Notes: generated by a model not told the origin, from the letters alone. Shown: positions 10,325 to 19,830, numbered from the stretch's first letter. The stretch is DNA of 64,000 nucleotides from Chryseobacterium sp. MYb264 (GCF_035974275.1 NZ_CP142422.1:2604001-2668000), one strand, 5' to 3'. Program-made: numbers and translations.

Positions 10325-12274
10325 TTACCAGCCGCCTCCGCCTCCACCACCGCCTCCACCGCCGGAGAATCCACCCCCTCCGGAACCGGAGCTGCTGCTG
10401 CTTGAATTGGAAGATGAAGGTTGTGTAGATGTAGACTGAATAGAGTTTGTAAGACTAGAGTTCAGCGCACTTGCAAAAGCATATTGATTTAAAGTAGAGC
10501 CTGTATACCACGTATTATTGTAGTCTGTAGACATTCGGCTCATGATCTGCTCAAATTTCTTTCCCCAAATATCATCAACCCCCAAAATCATCGCATAAGG
10601 CAATAAGGTTTCAAAAACCTGTGGCGTGATCTGAGGAGGATTGTGAAATTTCAACTGTTCATTTTCAGCAGCGCCCATGTACATTTTAAATCCGTCAATC
10701 AAAGATTTTTTTCTCAACTTTTCTTCACTGGGTCTTTTAACCAAATATTGAAATATAATTAAAAACATAAAAGCTAAAGCGAGAAAAAAATAACAGAAAA
10801 TGAAATTATTGTTCTCGTAATTACCGTAGTTTAAGGCAGCAAATCCACCTAATCCTACCGTGATAAAAATCGGTAAAGGAATAAATACCCACCAGAACAT
10901 TTTTCTGACAGCAAAAGTGAAGATAAGAAATGCAATCAGTAAAACCACATAAAACACTCCTCCCACTACCAAAAATACAGGATCATCAGACACTGTAAAA
11001 CTCACAAACAATCCCACAACATAAATGATGGAGATCAGGAAAAATGGTAGTAACAGTTTCTTCCTGTTGTTTCCTTCGTTCAGAAGTTTATCATGCTGAA
11101 AAGATAAAGACGAGCGAAAACTATTCACCGCATTTTCCACCTTAGAATTATAATTTCCATCAAACTTTATGGAACTTTTAGCACCGGTAAATAAACTGTT
11201 CATCAAACCAATTTCTTCAACCGGTAAACTCTGATCAGGCTCTTTTATTTTTTGAATGGTAAAAACTTTACTGCTGAAAATACCTAGTATCCCAGAACTT
11301 GCGCTTTCGATAATTTTAATATATCCTTTTACCGCAAGATTAACCAAAGCCGCAGTCAAGAAACTATTTTTAAAACTTTCATGCTGAATATATCCCATAG
11401 AACCCGGGGATAGATTATCGGGAGCATTAAACTGAGGATAAACAGTAGGTGTCGCAGGATCTACTCCATATTTTTGCCATGTTCTGAAAAAATAAGCAAA
11501 CAATCCAAATAATAGAATCGCAAAAACTGATAAAAGTCCGTACTCTTCTAAAAATCCGGGCGGTGGTGGCGGAACCATTATTCCTTTTTTGAATCCGACG
11601 GCAATGGTCAGCCCTTCCGAAGGATATAATTTTGAAGCCCCCCACTCTATTGAGGTATCCGATAAAAGTTTCGCATTACAATTCTGAGAATTGCTTCCAG
11701 AAGCTCCGGTATAACATGAATTCTGTAAAATATTGGCGCCCGCCGGAAGATTTACTTTTGCAGAAATTGTGTCTACATCAAAATTCCATGCATTTCCGTT
11801 GACATTCCAATACAATTCATCGTAATTATTGAAGAAACCGATCTGGTTTTTCGTCTCATATTTTATTTCATATGCATAATTTCCTGTATCCAGAATAACA
11901 TCTCTGTTTCCGACATATATTTCAAAATTATCTCCGTTGGTCTCGGTATGATAATCTTCTTTTTCACCATTTTTTGTAATGGATATAATGTCATACTGAA
12001 TCTTTTGCTTCTTATTATTCAGATTTCGGGTTAAAGGCAATGTGCGGAAAATTCCTCTTTTAATTTCATTTCCGGTACTATAAACATTAATCTTTTCAGT
12101 CACCGTAAGCCCTGAATTTTTATTAACATCTATATCCGAATGAAAAGAAGTTATCCTTTCCTTTTCATAATCCACACTTACGGCATCAGAAGAATTTAGA
12201 TCATCTTCAATATGCTGCTGAGCAAAGCTCAATGCAAAAAATAAAAGGTAAAAAAGCAACAAAAACTTCTTCAT
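10325..12274 (-). CDS. DUF2207 domain membrane protein
   Basis: This 649-residue protein has a signal peptide (cleavage near residue 18), then an extracytoplasmic DUF2207 domain (about 30-220) with the typical GIFRTLP region. A transmembrane segment lies near 240-260, with further hydrophobic segments at about 405-480 and 490-515. It ends in a low-complexity Ser- then Gly-rich tail with a final Trp. Such tails are usual for DUF2207 proteins and may aid membrane or partner interactions. The gene is 3 bp downstream of lemA, a frequent pairing in bacteria. The function is unproven; envelope-stress or membrane-organising roles are suggested for the pair. Confidence 0.88.
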   Translation of the reverse strand: MKKFLLLFYLLFFALSFAQQHIEDDLNSSDAVSVDYEKERITSFHSDIDVNKNSGLTVTEKINVYSTGNEIKRGIFRTLPLTRNLNNKKQKIQYDIISITKNGEKEDYHTETNGDNFEIYVGNRDVILDTGNYAYEIKYETKNQIGFFNNYDELYWNVNGNAWNFDVDTISAKVNLPAGANILQNSCYTGASGSNSQNCNAKLLSDTSIEWGASKLYPSEGLTIAVGFKKGIMVPPPPPGFLEEYGLLSVFAILLFGLFAYFFRTWQKYGVDPATPTVYPQFNAPDNLSPGSMGYIQHESFKNSFLTAALVNLAVKGYIKIIESASSGILGIFSSKVFTIQKIKEPDQSLPVEEIGLMNSLFTGAKSSIKFDGNYNSKVENAVNSFRSSLSFQHDKLLNEGNNRKKLLLPFFLISIIYVVGLFVSFTVSDDPVFLVVGGVFYVVLLIAFLIFTFAVRKMFWWVFIPLPIFITVGLGGFAALNYGNYENNNFIFCYFFLALAFMFLIIFQYLVKRPSEEKLRKKSLIDGFKMYMGAAENEQLKFHNPPQITPQVFETLLPYAMILGVDDIWGKKFEQIMSRMSTDYNNTWYTGSTLNQYAFASALNSSLTNSIQSTSTQPSSSNSSSSSSGSGGGGFSGGGGGGGGGGGW

Positions 12275-12277
12275 TGC

Positions 12278-12832
12278 TTAAAATTTTACCGTTGGAACTT
12301 CTCTTTCTGCAACATTCTGAAGTTCGAAGAAAGGAGATTTTTCAAACTTATACATATTAGCGATGATATTGCTTGGGAAAGACTCCACGGCAGTGTTATT
12401 TTCGCGAACGGTTCCGTTATAATATCTTCTGGATTTTTCAATATCATTTTCTATAGAAGTAAGTTCGGCCTGTAATTGCTGAAAATTAGCGTTTGCTTTC
12501 AGATCAGGGTATTGCTCGGCCACTGCGAATAAATTCATCATTGCCTGATTCAGATTTTTTTCTGCTGCCTCTTTTGCTTCCACAGAATTCGCTCCTAACG
12601 CCAAATTTCTCGCTCTGGTCACATTTTCCAGTGTTTCTTTTTCGTGAGTAGCATAACCTTTTACAGTTTCTACCAAATTTGGAATAAGGTCATGGCGTTT
12701 TTTCAACATCACATCGATACTGCTCCACCCTTCCTGAACGAGGTTCCTAAGTCTTACCAATTTGTTGTACACCGAAACTCCGTAAAGAAGGAAAATAACC
12801 ACTAAAGCGATTACAATAATTAAAATCATCAT
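12278..12832 (-). CDS. lemA: LemA family protein
   Basis: This 184-residue protein has one N-terminal membrane helix (about residues 2-18) and a long helical bundle exposed outside the membrane. The family signatures are VQEGWSSIDVMLKKRHDLIPNLVETVKGY and the later YYNGTVRENN and FPSNIIANM segments. LemA proteins are widespread and of unclear function. The gene leads a two-gene operon with the DUF2207 gene, which is the usual arrangement. Confidence 0.93.
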   Translation of the reverse strand: MMILIIVIALVVIFLLYGVSVYNKLVRLRNLVQEGWSSIDVMLKKRHDLIPNLVETVKGYATHEKETLENVTRARNLALGANSVEAKEAAEKNLNQAMMNLFAVAEQYPDLKANANFQQLQAELTSIENDIEKSRRYYNGTVRENNTAVESFPSNIIANMYKFEKSPFFELQNVAEREVPTVKF

Positions 12833-12888
12833 AGTCTTAAAATTTTTAAATGTTACTTAAAAATAAGCCTTTTTTCGATAACACAAAC

Positions 12889-12917
12889 AAAAGGATGCCC
12901 AAAATGAGCATCCTTTT
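12889..12917 (-). terminator. Terminator of the NIL-domain gene
   Basis: AAAAGGATGC pairs with GCATCCTTTT across a 9-nt loop. It lies between the end of the NIL-domain gene and lemA, both on the minus strand. Confidence 0.65.
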
Positions 12918-12943
12918 CGTAATTAAAACTATATGAATCTGGC

Positions 12944-13282
12944 TTAAGAGTATTTTCGGCAGAGATATTCTACCGTGGTACTCAAAAGTTTATTGTTTTC
13001 CAGATAATATTCGAGTTTTTGAAAATCATCTGAGTTGACATTAATATATAACTGTACTGAACCAAAACTATTTCCGTTCACATATTCCACATTAGCTGAT
13101 AACACTCTGTGACATATCCCGAATTTATTGTAAATAGTATTCATCAAATGTTCGAATTTCATCTTCCCATTCAACTCTATTTCCAAGATCAATTCTTTTT
13201 TCGGCAGGTTTACTTTTGTCTGTAAAAACTGCAGGTTTGGATTAGGTGTAATCATAACTAAACATTTTTTTTGGTTAAACAT
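12944..13282 (-). CDS. Stand-alone NIL domain protein
   Basis: This is a 112-residue protein (103 if the second ATG at 13255 is used). Residues 30-108 match the NIL domain, the ferredoxin-like methionine-sensing domain found at the C-terminus of the MetN ABC-transporter ATPase. The diagnostic stretch is VLSANVEYVNGNSFGSVQLY. No ATPase domain is present upstream, so this is a free-standing sensor or a domain remnant kept under selection. The gene has its own palindromic operator (13340-13360) and terminator, which argues that it is real and regulated. A role in sensing methionine or a related sulfur compound is inference. Confidence 0.72.
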   Translation of the reverse strand: MFNQKKCLVMITPNPNLQFLQTKVNLPKKELILEIELNGKMKFEHLMNTIYNKFGICHRVLSANVEYVNGNSFGSVQLYINVNSDDFQKLEYYLENNKLLSTTVEYLCRKYS

Positions 13283-13339
13283 CGTCGATTCAAGTATTAT
13301 TAAGTCTCAAATCTTTGACAAAAATATAAAAAATTATTA

Positions 13340-13360
13340 GTCCACCAAATTAGTAGACTA
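13340..13360 (-). promoter_or_regulatory. Palindromic operator, copy 2, over the NIL-gene promoter
   Basis: The half-sites AGTCCAC and GTAGACT flank a 7-bp spacer. With neighbouring bases, 16-bp arms pair with a single mismatch. On the minus strand the spacer contains TTTG, followed 19 nt later by TATTTTTTG, one base longer than the TAnnTTTG consensus. The site therefore covers the likely -33 box, as expected for a repressor. It matches the palindrome at 42-62 in sequence, spacing and orientation. Confidence 0.65.
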
Positions 13361-13380
13361 ATAATTTTTAATTTTAACAT

Positions 13381-13412
13381 AAAAAAAAGAGAAGTTGATG
13401 CACTTCTCTTCT
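13381..13412 (-). terminator. Rho-independent terminator of the NlpC/P60-like gene
   Basis: On the minus strand AAGAGAAGT pairs with ACTTCTCTT and is followed by eight T. Confidence 0.8.
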
Positions 13413-13415
13413 TTT

Positions 13416-14087
13416 TTATAACTCTTTTATTCGGTTTAACTTTTCGGAAGCTGCCAGACCATTGGGATTACAACCGGGCTCGCCTTCAGGCACTCTGAGG
13501 TTTTTCTTTCGGTAAAATTCTTGCCAGAATTCGTTTATTTTTCCTGTTTTCGGATCCATAAAGGTCATTGGTTCCAATTTAAAAATATGATCATCCCGAA
13601 AAGCTCTTTCAATATAATCTGAACAGTAATAAGAATTTTCATCCAGAATATAATTGAAATTATAAGGTTTTCCTAACATCGACTCTGCTTTTTCGATGGC
13701 CTGAGGAATTGTCTTCTGATAGTCGGGTTTCAAACGATAAACAACGACTCTTTGTCCGTCTTTCGCCTGATCTTTAAGAAAATCCTGTAAATTTTGTTTT
13801 TGAGAACCCCCTTTTGGGGCTGCATGCAGAACAAAAGCTCCCGTTTTATTTTTTTCTAAAATCCCGATATGATCGAAAGATGCATTTTTCTGCTTTTGGG
13901 TTACGTTATTAATCGCTCCTGAAAGTCCGCTTTCTTTTGCCGTAACAAAGAGCAGATCTCCAGTTTTTAAACCGCTTCCCAAAGAAGATGCGCAGGAATT
14001 CAGTACCAGAAAAAAGGCACAAAAAGTAAATGGTACGAAGAGGCTTTTGGCAAAAAAAAAGGGCTTTTTAGTATTCAATATCATCAT
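13416..14087 (-). CDS. YiiX/YebB-like NlpC/P60 lipoprotein hydrolase
   Basis: This 223-residue protein has a lipoprotein signal peptide ending in LNSC. The YiiX-type permuted NlpC/P60 fold follows: GDLLFV opens the domain, FDHIGIL carries the catalytic-type histidine and YYCSDYIERAF carries the cysteine. Relatives act on peptidoglycan peptides or lipids as cysteine hydrolases. The substrate is unknown here. It is divergent from the two-component system with 79 bp between the start codons, so the two could share regulation. Confidence 0.8.
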   Translation of the reverse strand: MMILNTKKPFFFAKSLFVPFTFCAFFLVLNSCASSLGSGLKTGDLLFVTAKESGLSGAINNVTQKQKNASFDHIGILEKNKTGAFVLHAAPKGGSQKQNLQDFLKDQAKDGQRVVVYRLKPDYQKTIPQAIEKAESMLGKPYNFNYILDENSYYCSDYIERAFRDDHIFKLEPMTFMDPKTGKINEFWQEFYRKKNLRVPEGEPGCNPNGLAASEKLNRIKEL

Positions 14088-14112
14088 TCAAAATTACAAA
14101 TTTAGAATTCAT

Positions 14113-14120
14113 TACTTTTG
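14113..14120 (+). promoter_or_regulatory. -7 element of the two-component operon
   Basis: TACTTTTG matches TAnnTTTG about 47 bp upstream of the response regulator ATG at 14167. No good -33 element is visible. Confidence 0.4.
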
Positions 14121-14166
14121 TAAAAAACACAGCAAAGCGTTTTTTACAAAAAAAACAATTCATCCA

Positions 14167-14868
14167 ATGCCTCATATCCTATTATTAGAAGACGACAAAA
14201 GACTTTCAAGGCTCATTGCTACAGGCTTGCTGGAGCAGGAGATGGATGTGAGCTTTGCTTATGACGGAGAAAAAGCCTATGAACTGGCTTCGACCCAGTA
14301 TTTTGATCTTATTATTACGGATATTATTGTTCCTCTAAAAAACGGAATAGATTTTTGCACAGAAATAAAAGAATTAAAACCCAATATTCCTGTGATTATG
14401 CTGACAGCTCTGGGAAATACCGATGATAAACTGAAAGGTTTTGACTCGGGAGCCGATGATTATCTTACCAAACCTTTCGAGATGCTGGAGCTGCTCGCCC
14501 GAGTGAAAGTTCTGCTCAAGAGATTTTCTCCACAAAACCTTCATTCATCCAATATCCTGAAGTATGAAGGTATAGAAATGGATCTAAAGCTTAAAACCAT
14601 CCATCGGAACGGGATTCTTATTAAGCTGACTCCAAAAGAATTTAATCTGATGCAGTTTTTGCTGGAAAATCCCGAACGCGTGCTTTCAAGAACCGAAATC
14701 GCGGAGAAAGTTTGGGAAACACGTTTCGATACCGGTACTAATTTTATTGATGTGTATATTAATTATATCAGAAAAAAAGTAGATAAAGGTTTTGACGTTA
14801 AACTGATTCATACAAAGCTCGGAATGGGTTTCATCCTGAAAAAGGGCTACGAAGATCATATTCTCTAA
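14167..14868 (+). CDS. OmpR-family response regulator
   Basis: This 233-residue protein has a receiver domain (residues 1-120) with acidic Asp9/Asp10, phospho-acceptor Asp52 in IITDIIVPL and the conserved Lys of YLTKPFE. A winged-helix DNA-binding domain (about 130-230) contains LTPKEFNLMQFLLENPERVL and an IDVYINYIRKKV recognition helix. I chose the ATG at 14167 because the open frame further upstream overlaps the divergent gene and lacks homology. It is followed 11 bp later by its kinase. It is the best candidate to bind the 11-bp TTCTAAT repeats at 16263 and 38052, as OmpR-type proteins bind such direct repeats. Confidence 0.93.
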   Translation: MPHILLLEDDKRLSRLIATGLLEQEMDVSFAYDGEKAYELASTQYFDLIITDIIVPLKNGIDFCTEIKELKPNIPVIMLTALGNTDDKLKGFDSGADDYLTKPFEMLELLARVKVLLKRFSPQNLHSSNILKYEGIEMDLKLKTIHRNGILIKLTPKEFNLMQFLLENPERVLSRTEIAEKVWETRFDTGTNFIDVYINYIRKKVDKGFDVKLIHTKLGMGFILKKGYEDHIL

Positions 14869-14879
14869 ACCATAGCATA

Positions 14880-16235
14880 ATGAAAACCAGAACCAAGCTT
14901 ACTTTACTTTTCACCATTGTGACTGCCGTACTGGTAAGCCTGTATGGCATTGCTGTTTACTACTTTTCAAAAGAGGCCAGGGAGATTTCATTTTACTCAG
15001 AATTAAAAGCTGAAGCAACTGCGAAGGCCAATCTTTTCTTTGAAGGCGCTCTCACGGAAAAAGAAATGCACCGGCTTTATAAAAGTAATATTCAGACCCT
15101 GACTGAAGTTCAGGTAGCCATCTACGATTCTGATTACCATCTTATTTATCACGACGATTATAAAGTGGACTATGTAAAAGAAGACTCGGCGATGCTGGCT
15201 TCTATTTTCAAGAGAAAGCAGGTTAGTTTTTTTATCAACAATCTTCAGGCAACGGGAACCGTTTATACATATCAGGGGAAAAAATATGCGGTAACCGCTG
15301 CCGGATATGACCAGTATGGATACCATTCAACATTAAATTTATTAAGCATCAGCATTTTTATCTTTATTATTATTCTGGTTCTGGTTTATTTTGCGGGACT
15401 TTTTCTGTCTAAAAAAGCTCTGAATCCTGCTGTGGAAATGGTAAAAGGCGTTAAAAATATTACCGCAGGAAAACTTCAGTTGCGGTTAGAATATCAGACC
15501 GAGAAAGATGAGTTTTATGAACTTGCCAAAAACTTCAATCTGATGCTGGAAAGACTCGAAAATTCTTTTTCTTCTCAAAAAAACTTTGTCTCTAATATTT
15601 CTCATGAGCTGAATACCCCTCTGGCTACAATGACTGCCGAGCTCGAGCTTGCCCTTCAGAAAACACACGGCACCGAGGAATACCGCAATATCATTCTTAA
15701 TACCCTGAATGATGTTAAAAATCTCAGCAAACTCTCCGCAAGCCTCATGAATCTGGCGAAGGCGAGCTATGACCCTTCTGAGATAAACTTTGAAGACATA
15801 AGAATTGATGAAATCGTACTCGATTCCTATGCCAAGATCTTAAAAGAAAACCCACAGTACAGCATACAGATTAATCTGGATGATTCTATTGAAGAACAAA
15901 AGCTGATCTATGCGGGAAATCATTATCTTTTGCTGGTGGCCTTTACCAACCTTATAGACAATGCCTGCAAATATTCTCCCGACTATTCCTGCATTGTTTC
16001 TATCCGGATTATCAGTGGTTTTTTATCTGTAGAATTTATCAATCACGGATCTTTTATCTCGGAAAAAGACTATCAGAATATTTTTAAACCATTTTACAGA
16101 ACCGAAGAAATACCTCATAAAAAAGGTCATGGTATCGGTCTTTATCTCACAAAAAAAATAATTGGCCTTCATCACGCCCGCCTTTCCGTATTGTCTAAGG
16201 ACGGAATCACCTCTTTTCAGATTCTCTGGCCGTAA
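14880..16235 (+). CDS. Sensor histidine kinase
   Basis: This 451-residue inner-membrane kinase has a first membrane helix (about 8-28), an extracytoplasmic sensor region (about 30-155) and a second helix (about 158-178). A HAMP linker follows, then a dimerisation domain with His242 in SHELNTPLA. The HATPase domain shows NLIDNACKYS (N box) and GHGIGLYLTKK (G box). It is paired with the response regulator directly upstream. The genes downstream (MgtC, MgtA, RND efflux) suggest that it senses Mg2+ or a transition metal, but the sensor region has no motif I can assign. Confidence 0.93.
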   Translation: MKTRTKLTLLFTIVTAVLVSLYGIAVYYFSKEAREISFYSELKAEATAKANLFFEGALTEKEMHRLYKSNIQTLTEVQVAIYDSDYHLIYHDDYKVDYVKEDSAMLASIFKRKQVSFFINNLQATGTVYTYQGKKYAVTAAGYDQYGYHSTLNLLSISIFIFIIILVLVYFAGLFLSKKALNPAVEMVKGVKNITAGKLQLRLEYQTEKDEFYELAKNFNLMLERLENSFSSQKNFVSNISHELNTPLATMTAELELALQKTHGTEEYRNIILNTLNDVKNLSKLSASLMNLAKASYDPSEINFEDIRIDEIVLDSYAKILKENPQYSIQINLDDSIEEQKLIYAGNHYLLLVAFTNLIDNACKYSPDYSCIVSIRIISGFLSVEFINHGSFISEKDYQNIFKPFYRTEEIPHKKGHGIGLYLTKKIIGLHHARLSVLSKDGITSFQILWP

Positions 16236-16262
16236 ATTCGGAGTCATTTTTACATTTACTTT

Positions 16263-16332
16263 TTCTAATGGGATTCTAATATGATTCTAAAACCTCTCTA
16301 ACAGCTGGTTAGGAGACGTATGTCTAATTTTG
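16263..16332 (+). promoter_or_regulatory. Response-regulator repeats and promoter of the mgtC-mgtA-RND operon
   Basis: TTCTAAT at 16263 and 16274, TTCTAAA at 16285 and the weaker CTCTAAC at 16296 recur at an exact 11-bp period, the spacing used by OmpR-type regulators. The -7 box TAATTTTG lies at 16325-16332. There is no convincing -33 element, which fits an activator-dependent promoter. The same layout recurs at 38052-38119. The leader between the promoter and mgtC (16444) is about 105 nt and shows no clear riboswitch. Confidence 0.7.
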
Positions 16333-16443
16333 CAGCAAATAAAAAAACAATGGATCCTGACCCCTACAGTCTTAGCATTTATTAAATTTTCTGCGCATAC
16401 TTTTCCTGTATGCCCGGAAGGCATATAAAAAAAAGGAAAAGTT

Positions 16444-17139
16444 ATGAGTACATTAGAATTTACTAACAGGCTTTTTATTGCCTTTATCTTAGGCGCCGTT
16501 ATCGGTTTCGAAAGACAATGGCATCAAAAAAGCGCAGGTCTCCGCACCAACACGCTCGTCTGCCTGGGCTCGGCGGCATTTATTTTACTTTCTATAAAAA
16601 TCGGAGATGGTGCAACCGGAAGGGTGGCTTCTTATATCGTGAGCGGTATCGGTTTTTTAGGAGGAGGAGCGATTATGAAAGACGGACTTACCGTACGCGG
16701 GCTCAATACGGCTGCTACCATCTGGTGTTCGGCATCTGTGGGGGCATTAGCGGCATTGGGATTGTTTCCGGAAGCCGCTGTGATAAGCGGATTTATTGTG
16801 CTTACCCACACTTTTCTCCGGCCTTTGGGTATGAAAATTGGCAGCCAGACCTTACGAATAAATACCACAGAATACCTGATACGCATAAAATGTAAAACCG
16901 AGATTGAAAATCATACGAGAGCTTTATTAATGCAGTCCTTTAATTCTACCGATAAGATCCTGCTAAAATCTCTGGCGAGCGAAGATTCAGAAAATCCTGA
17001 GCACATTATTATCTCTGCGGAACTCTATGCTTCTTCTCCTCAGGATAGTTTTATAGAAAAAACAATAAGCAGGCTGACTCTGGAAGATAAAATACTTAAA
17101 GCCAGCTGGGAAATCATAGGAACAGAAAACGATCTATAA
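16444..17139 (+). CDS. mgtC: MgtC/SapB family membrane protein
   Basis: This 231-residue protein has the MgtC membrane domain (about residues 5-140) with the family motifs GAVIGFERQ, GLRTNTLVCLG and GIGFLGGGAIMKDG. An ACT-like soluble C-terminal domain (about 145-228) follows. MgtC proteins modulate membrane energetics and support growth at low Mg2+ rather than importing it. The next gene is an MgtA-type ATPase 18 bp downstream, the classical mgtC-mgtA/B pairing, which fixes the context as Mg2+ homeostasis. Confidence 0.92.
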   Translation: MSTLEFTNRLFIAFILGAVIGFERQWHQKSAGLRTNTLVCLGSAAFILLSIKIGDGATGRVASYIVSGIGFLGGGAIMKDGLTVRGLNTAATIWCSASVGALAALGLFPEAAVISGFIVLTHTFLRPLGMKIGSQTLRINTTEYLIRIKCKTEIENHTRALLMQSFNSTDKILLKSLASEDSENPEHIIISAELYASSPQDSFIEKTISRLTLEDKILKASWEIIGTENDL

Positions 17140-17157
17140 ATTTTTAATACTAAAAAA

Positions 17158-19830
17158 ATGCTAAAAAAACAGAACGACAACGTCCTGAATTCTGCTGCAT
17201 TCTCAAAAATAAGAGAAATCTCAGCGGCAGATGATAAAAGAGTATATGCCATTCTGGAGACTTCAGATGATGGGATTAGCGAAAATACGGTGAAAGACAG
17301 GATTCGGATATACGGTAAAAATGAGATTGCCTCACAAAGCAGTCCTTCCGGGGCGAAGCAGCTCGCGTATGCATTTTTTAATCCATTCAATTATATCCTC
17401 GCCTGCATCGTTGTAATCTCCATTTTTATTGATGTTATCATCGTGCCAGCTGAGGAAAGAGATTTCAGTACCATCATCATTATTACCACGATGCTGTTAT
17501 TCAGTACCGGATTAAGGTTTATTCAGGAATTCAGAAGTAATAAAGCGGCAGATGCTTTAAAAAAGATGGTAAAAACAAGCTGTCATATAAAAAGAAAATT
17601 TAAGGAAAGTGAAGAAATAGATATCAGTGAAATTGTACCGGGTGATATTCTCTATCTTTCTGCAGGAGATATGGTCCCTGCAGACTGCCGGATTCTGAAA
17701 AGTAAAGATATCTTCATAAGTGAAGCTATTTTAACCGGGGAAGCTTTACCTGTTGAAAAAAATAACCTTCCGGTTTCCAACGCCCAGAAAGAAAATCCAC
17801 TTTCGTTATCCAATATCTGTTATATGGGAACCAATGTCGTGATAGGCACTGCAATGGCTGTTGTGGTGAATACAGGATCTCTGACCTATTTCGGCAGTAT
17901 AAGCAGAAGCCTGAATACGAAACGTGCAGAGACCTCTTTTGACATTGGTATTAACAAGGTTAGTATGATTCTTATTCGGTTTATGCTGGTAATGACACCG
18001 GGGATCTTCCTGATTAATGGTCTCATCAAAGGAGACTGGATTCAGGCGCTTCTTTTTTCTATTGCGGTAGCTGTAGGGCTTACTCCAGAAATGCTTCCGA
18101 TGATCGTAACGGCTAATCTTGCCAAAGGAGCCTTGAATATGAGTAAGAAAAAAGTAATCGTAAAGAGACTCAATGCGATTCAGAATATCGGCGCCATGGA
18201 TATTCTGTGTACAGATAAGACGGGAACCCTTACTTTAGATAAAATTGTGCTGGAAACCCATCGCAATGTAAAGGGAATTGAGGATGAAAGAGTGCTAAAA
18301 TGGGCATATCTCAACAGTTTTCATCAGACGGGCTTAAAAAATCTTTTAGATAAAGCCGTTTTAGACCATGCCGAAATGCACGATTTGCTGAAGACAGAAG
18401 AATCTTACGAAAAAATAGATGAAATCCCGTTTGACTTTGAAAGACGCAGAATGTCGGTCATACTCCGTACACCAACCGGTAGACATCTAATGGTTACCAA
18501 AGGCGCGGTAGAAGAAATGCTTCCTTTATGCCAATATTCTCTGGATCCCAGCGCAGATGAAAGCCGGACAATCGATCCTGAGCAGATGATTCCGCTGGGA
18601 CAAGCCATGAGAAATGAAATTATTGAAACCTCTAATAAACTCAATGGTGAAGGTCTTCGTGTCCTTTTAATTGCCATCCGGGAATTTAAAGAAAATCATC
18701 CTTTGAATTATTCTGTAGCAGATGAAAAAGACCTTGTGCTCACAGGATTTATAGGATTTCTCGATCCTGCAAAGCCCAGTGCAGGCCCGAGTATTAAAGC
18801 CTTACAGGAACTTGGGATTGATATAAAAGTAGTGACGGGAGATAATGAGATTGTGGCGAGAAAGATCTGTCATGATGTAGGCATTCCCGTAACTCATATT
18901 ATGTCTGGCGATGAGCTTTCACATATTTCGGATAAAGAACTTACGGATAAAATAGAGAACTATTCAATTTTCGCAAAAGTGAGTCCGCTACAGAAGCAGC
19001 ATATCGTGAAAATACTGAAATCAAAAGGTCACAGTGTTGGTTTTATGGGAGACGGTATTAACGATGCGGCGGCCATAAAAGAAGCCGATGTGGGCATCTC
19101 TGTAGATACAGGAACTGATATCGCCAAAGAGAGTGCCGATATTATTCTTCTGGAAAAAGATCTGATGGTCTTGAGAAGCGGCGTTATCTATGGGCGAAGA
19201 ACTTTTGGAAATATCATTAAATATATTAAAATGACCACCAGCAGCAATTTTGGAAATATGCTGAGTGTTATCGGGGCGAGTATATTTTTGCCGTTTCTGC
19301 CTATGCTTCCCTTACAGATTCTGATCCAGAATCTTCTGTATGACATTTCTCAATCTTCCATCCCTTGGGATACTATGGATAAAGATTTTCTAAAAAATCC
19401 AAAGAAATGGGATCCCAAAAGCTTACAGAAATTTATGTTATTTATAGGCCCGATAAGCTCAGTTTTTGACTATGTTACATTCGCGGTGATGTTTTTTATC
19501 TTCAAAGCAAACAGCACAGAGCATCAGAGCCTGTTCCAGACCGGATGGTTTATCGAGGGGCTTCTTTCTCAGACCTTAATTGTACATATTATCAGAACCA
19601 AGAAAATCCCTTTTATCCAAAGCTGGAGTACAGCTCCCGTTCTGGCGCTGACAAGTCTGATTATGCTTATCGGTATCGCCCTTCCTTTTAGTCCTCTGGC
19701 TGCCTATTTTAAAATGGAAGCACTGCCACTGAGCTATTTCCCTTATTTATTCATCATTTTATTAAGCTATTGTGCATTAACACAAATTATAAAAACATGG
19801 TACATCAAAAAATTCAACGAATGGTTATAG
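17158..19830 (+). CDS. mgtA: Magnesium-translocating P-type ATPase
   Basis: This 890-residue P-type ATPase is of the MgtA/MgtB class, which brings Mg2+ into the cytoplasm using ATP. It contains the actuator motif TGEALPVEK, the phosphorylation motif DKTGTLT (Asp353) and the hinge motif GDGINDAAAIKEADVGIS. About ten membrane segments include the C-terminal group after residue 680. The closing segment shows IQNLLYDISQSSIPWD, typical of MgtA. The gene overlaps the downstream adaptor start by 10 bp. Confidence 0.93.
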   Translation: MLKKQNDNVLNSAAFSKIREISAADDKRVYAILETSDDGISENTVKDRIRIYGKNEIASQSSPSGAKQLAYAFFNPFNYILACIVVISIFIDVIIVPAEERDFSTIIIITTMLLFSTGLRFIQEFRSNKAADALKKMVKTSCHIKRKFKESEEIDISEIVPGDILYLSAGDMVPADCRILKSKDIFISEAILTGEALPVEKNNLPVSNAQKENPLSLSNICYMGTNVVIGTAMAVVVNTGSLTYFGSISRSLNTKRAETSFDIGINKVSMILIRFMLVMTPGIFLINGLIKGDWIQALLFSIAVAVGLTPEMLPMIVTANLAKGALNMSKKKVIVKRLNAIQNIGAMDILCTDKTGTLTLDKIVLETHRNVKGIEDERVLKWAYLNSFHQTGLKNLLDKAVLDHAEMHDLLKTEESYEKIDEIPFDFERRRMSVILRTPTGRHLMVTKGAVEEMLPLCQYSLDPSADESRTIDPEQMIPLGQAMRNEIIETSNKLNGEGLRVLLIAIREFKENHPLNYSVADEKDLVLTGFIGFLDPAKPSAGPSIKALQELGIDIKVVTGDNEIVARKICHDVGIPVTHIMSGDELSHISDKELTDKIENYSIFAKVSPLQKQHIVKILKSKGHSVGFMGDGINDAAAIKEADVGISVDTGTDIAKESADIILLEKDLMVLRSGVIYGRRTFGNIIKYIKMTTSSNFGNMLSVIGASIFLPFLPMLPLQILIQNLLYDISQSSIPWDTMDKDFLKNPKKWDPKSLQKFMLFIGPISSVFDYVTFAVMFFIFKANSTEHQSLFQTGWFIEGLLSQTLIVHIIRTKKIPFIQSWSTAPVLALTSLIMLIGIALPFSPLAAYFKMEALPLSYFPYLFIILLSYCALTQIIKTWYIKKFNEWL

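Noticed and set aside
10200..10439. Plus-strand frame rich in Pro
   Set aside because: It is the reverse complement of the Gly-rich tail of the DUF2207 gene and has no independent support.
14047..14166. Upstream extension of the response regulator frame
   Set aside because: It overlaps the divergent NlpC/P60-like gene and has no receiver-domain sequence; the ATG at 14167 begins exactly with the canonical receiver strand.
16333..16443. Possible Mg2+ riboswitch in the mgtC leader
   Set aside because: The leader is about 105 nt and lacks the conserved M-box or ykkC-type elements I could recognise; regulation by the repeats is enough.
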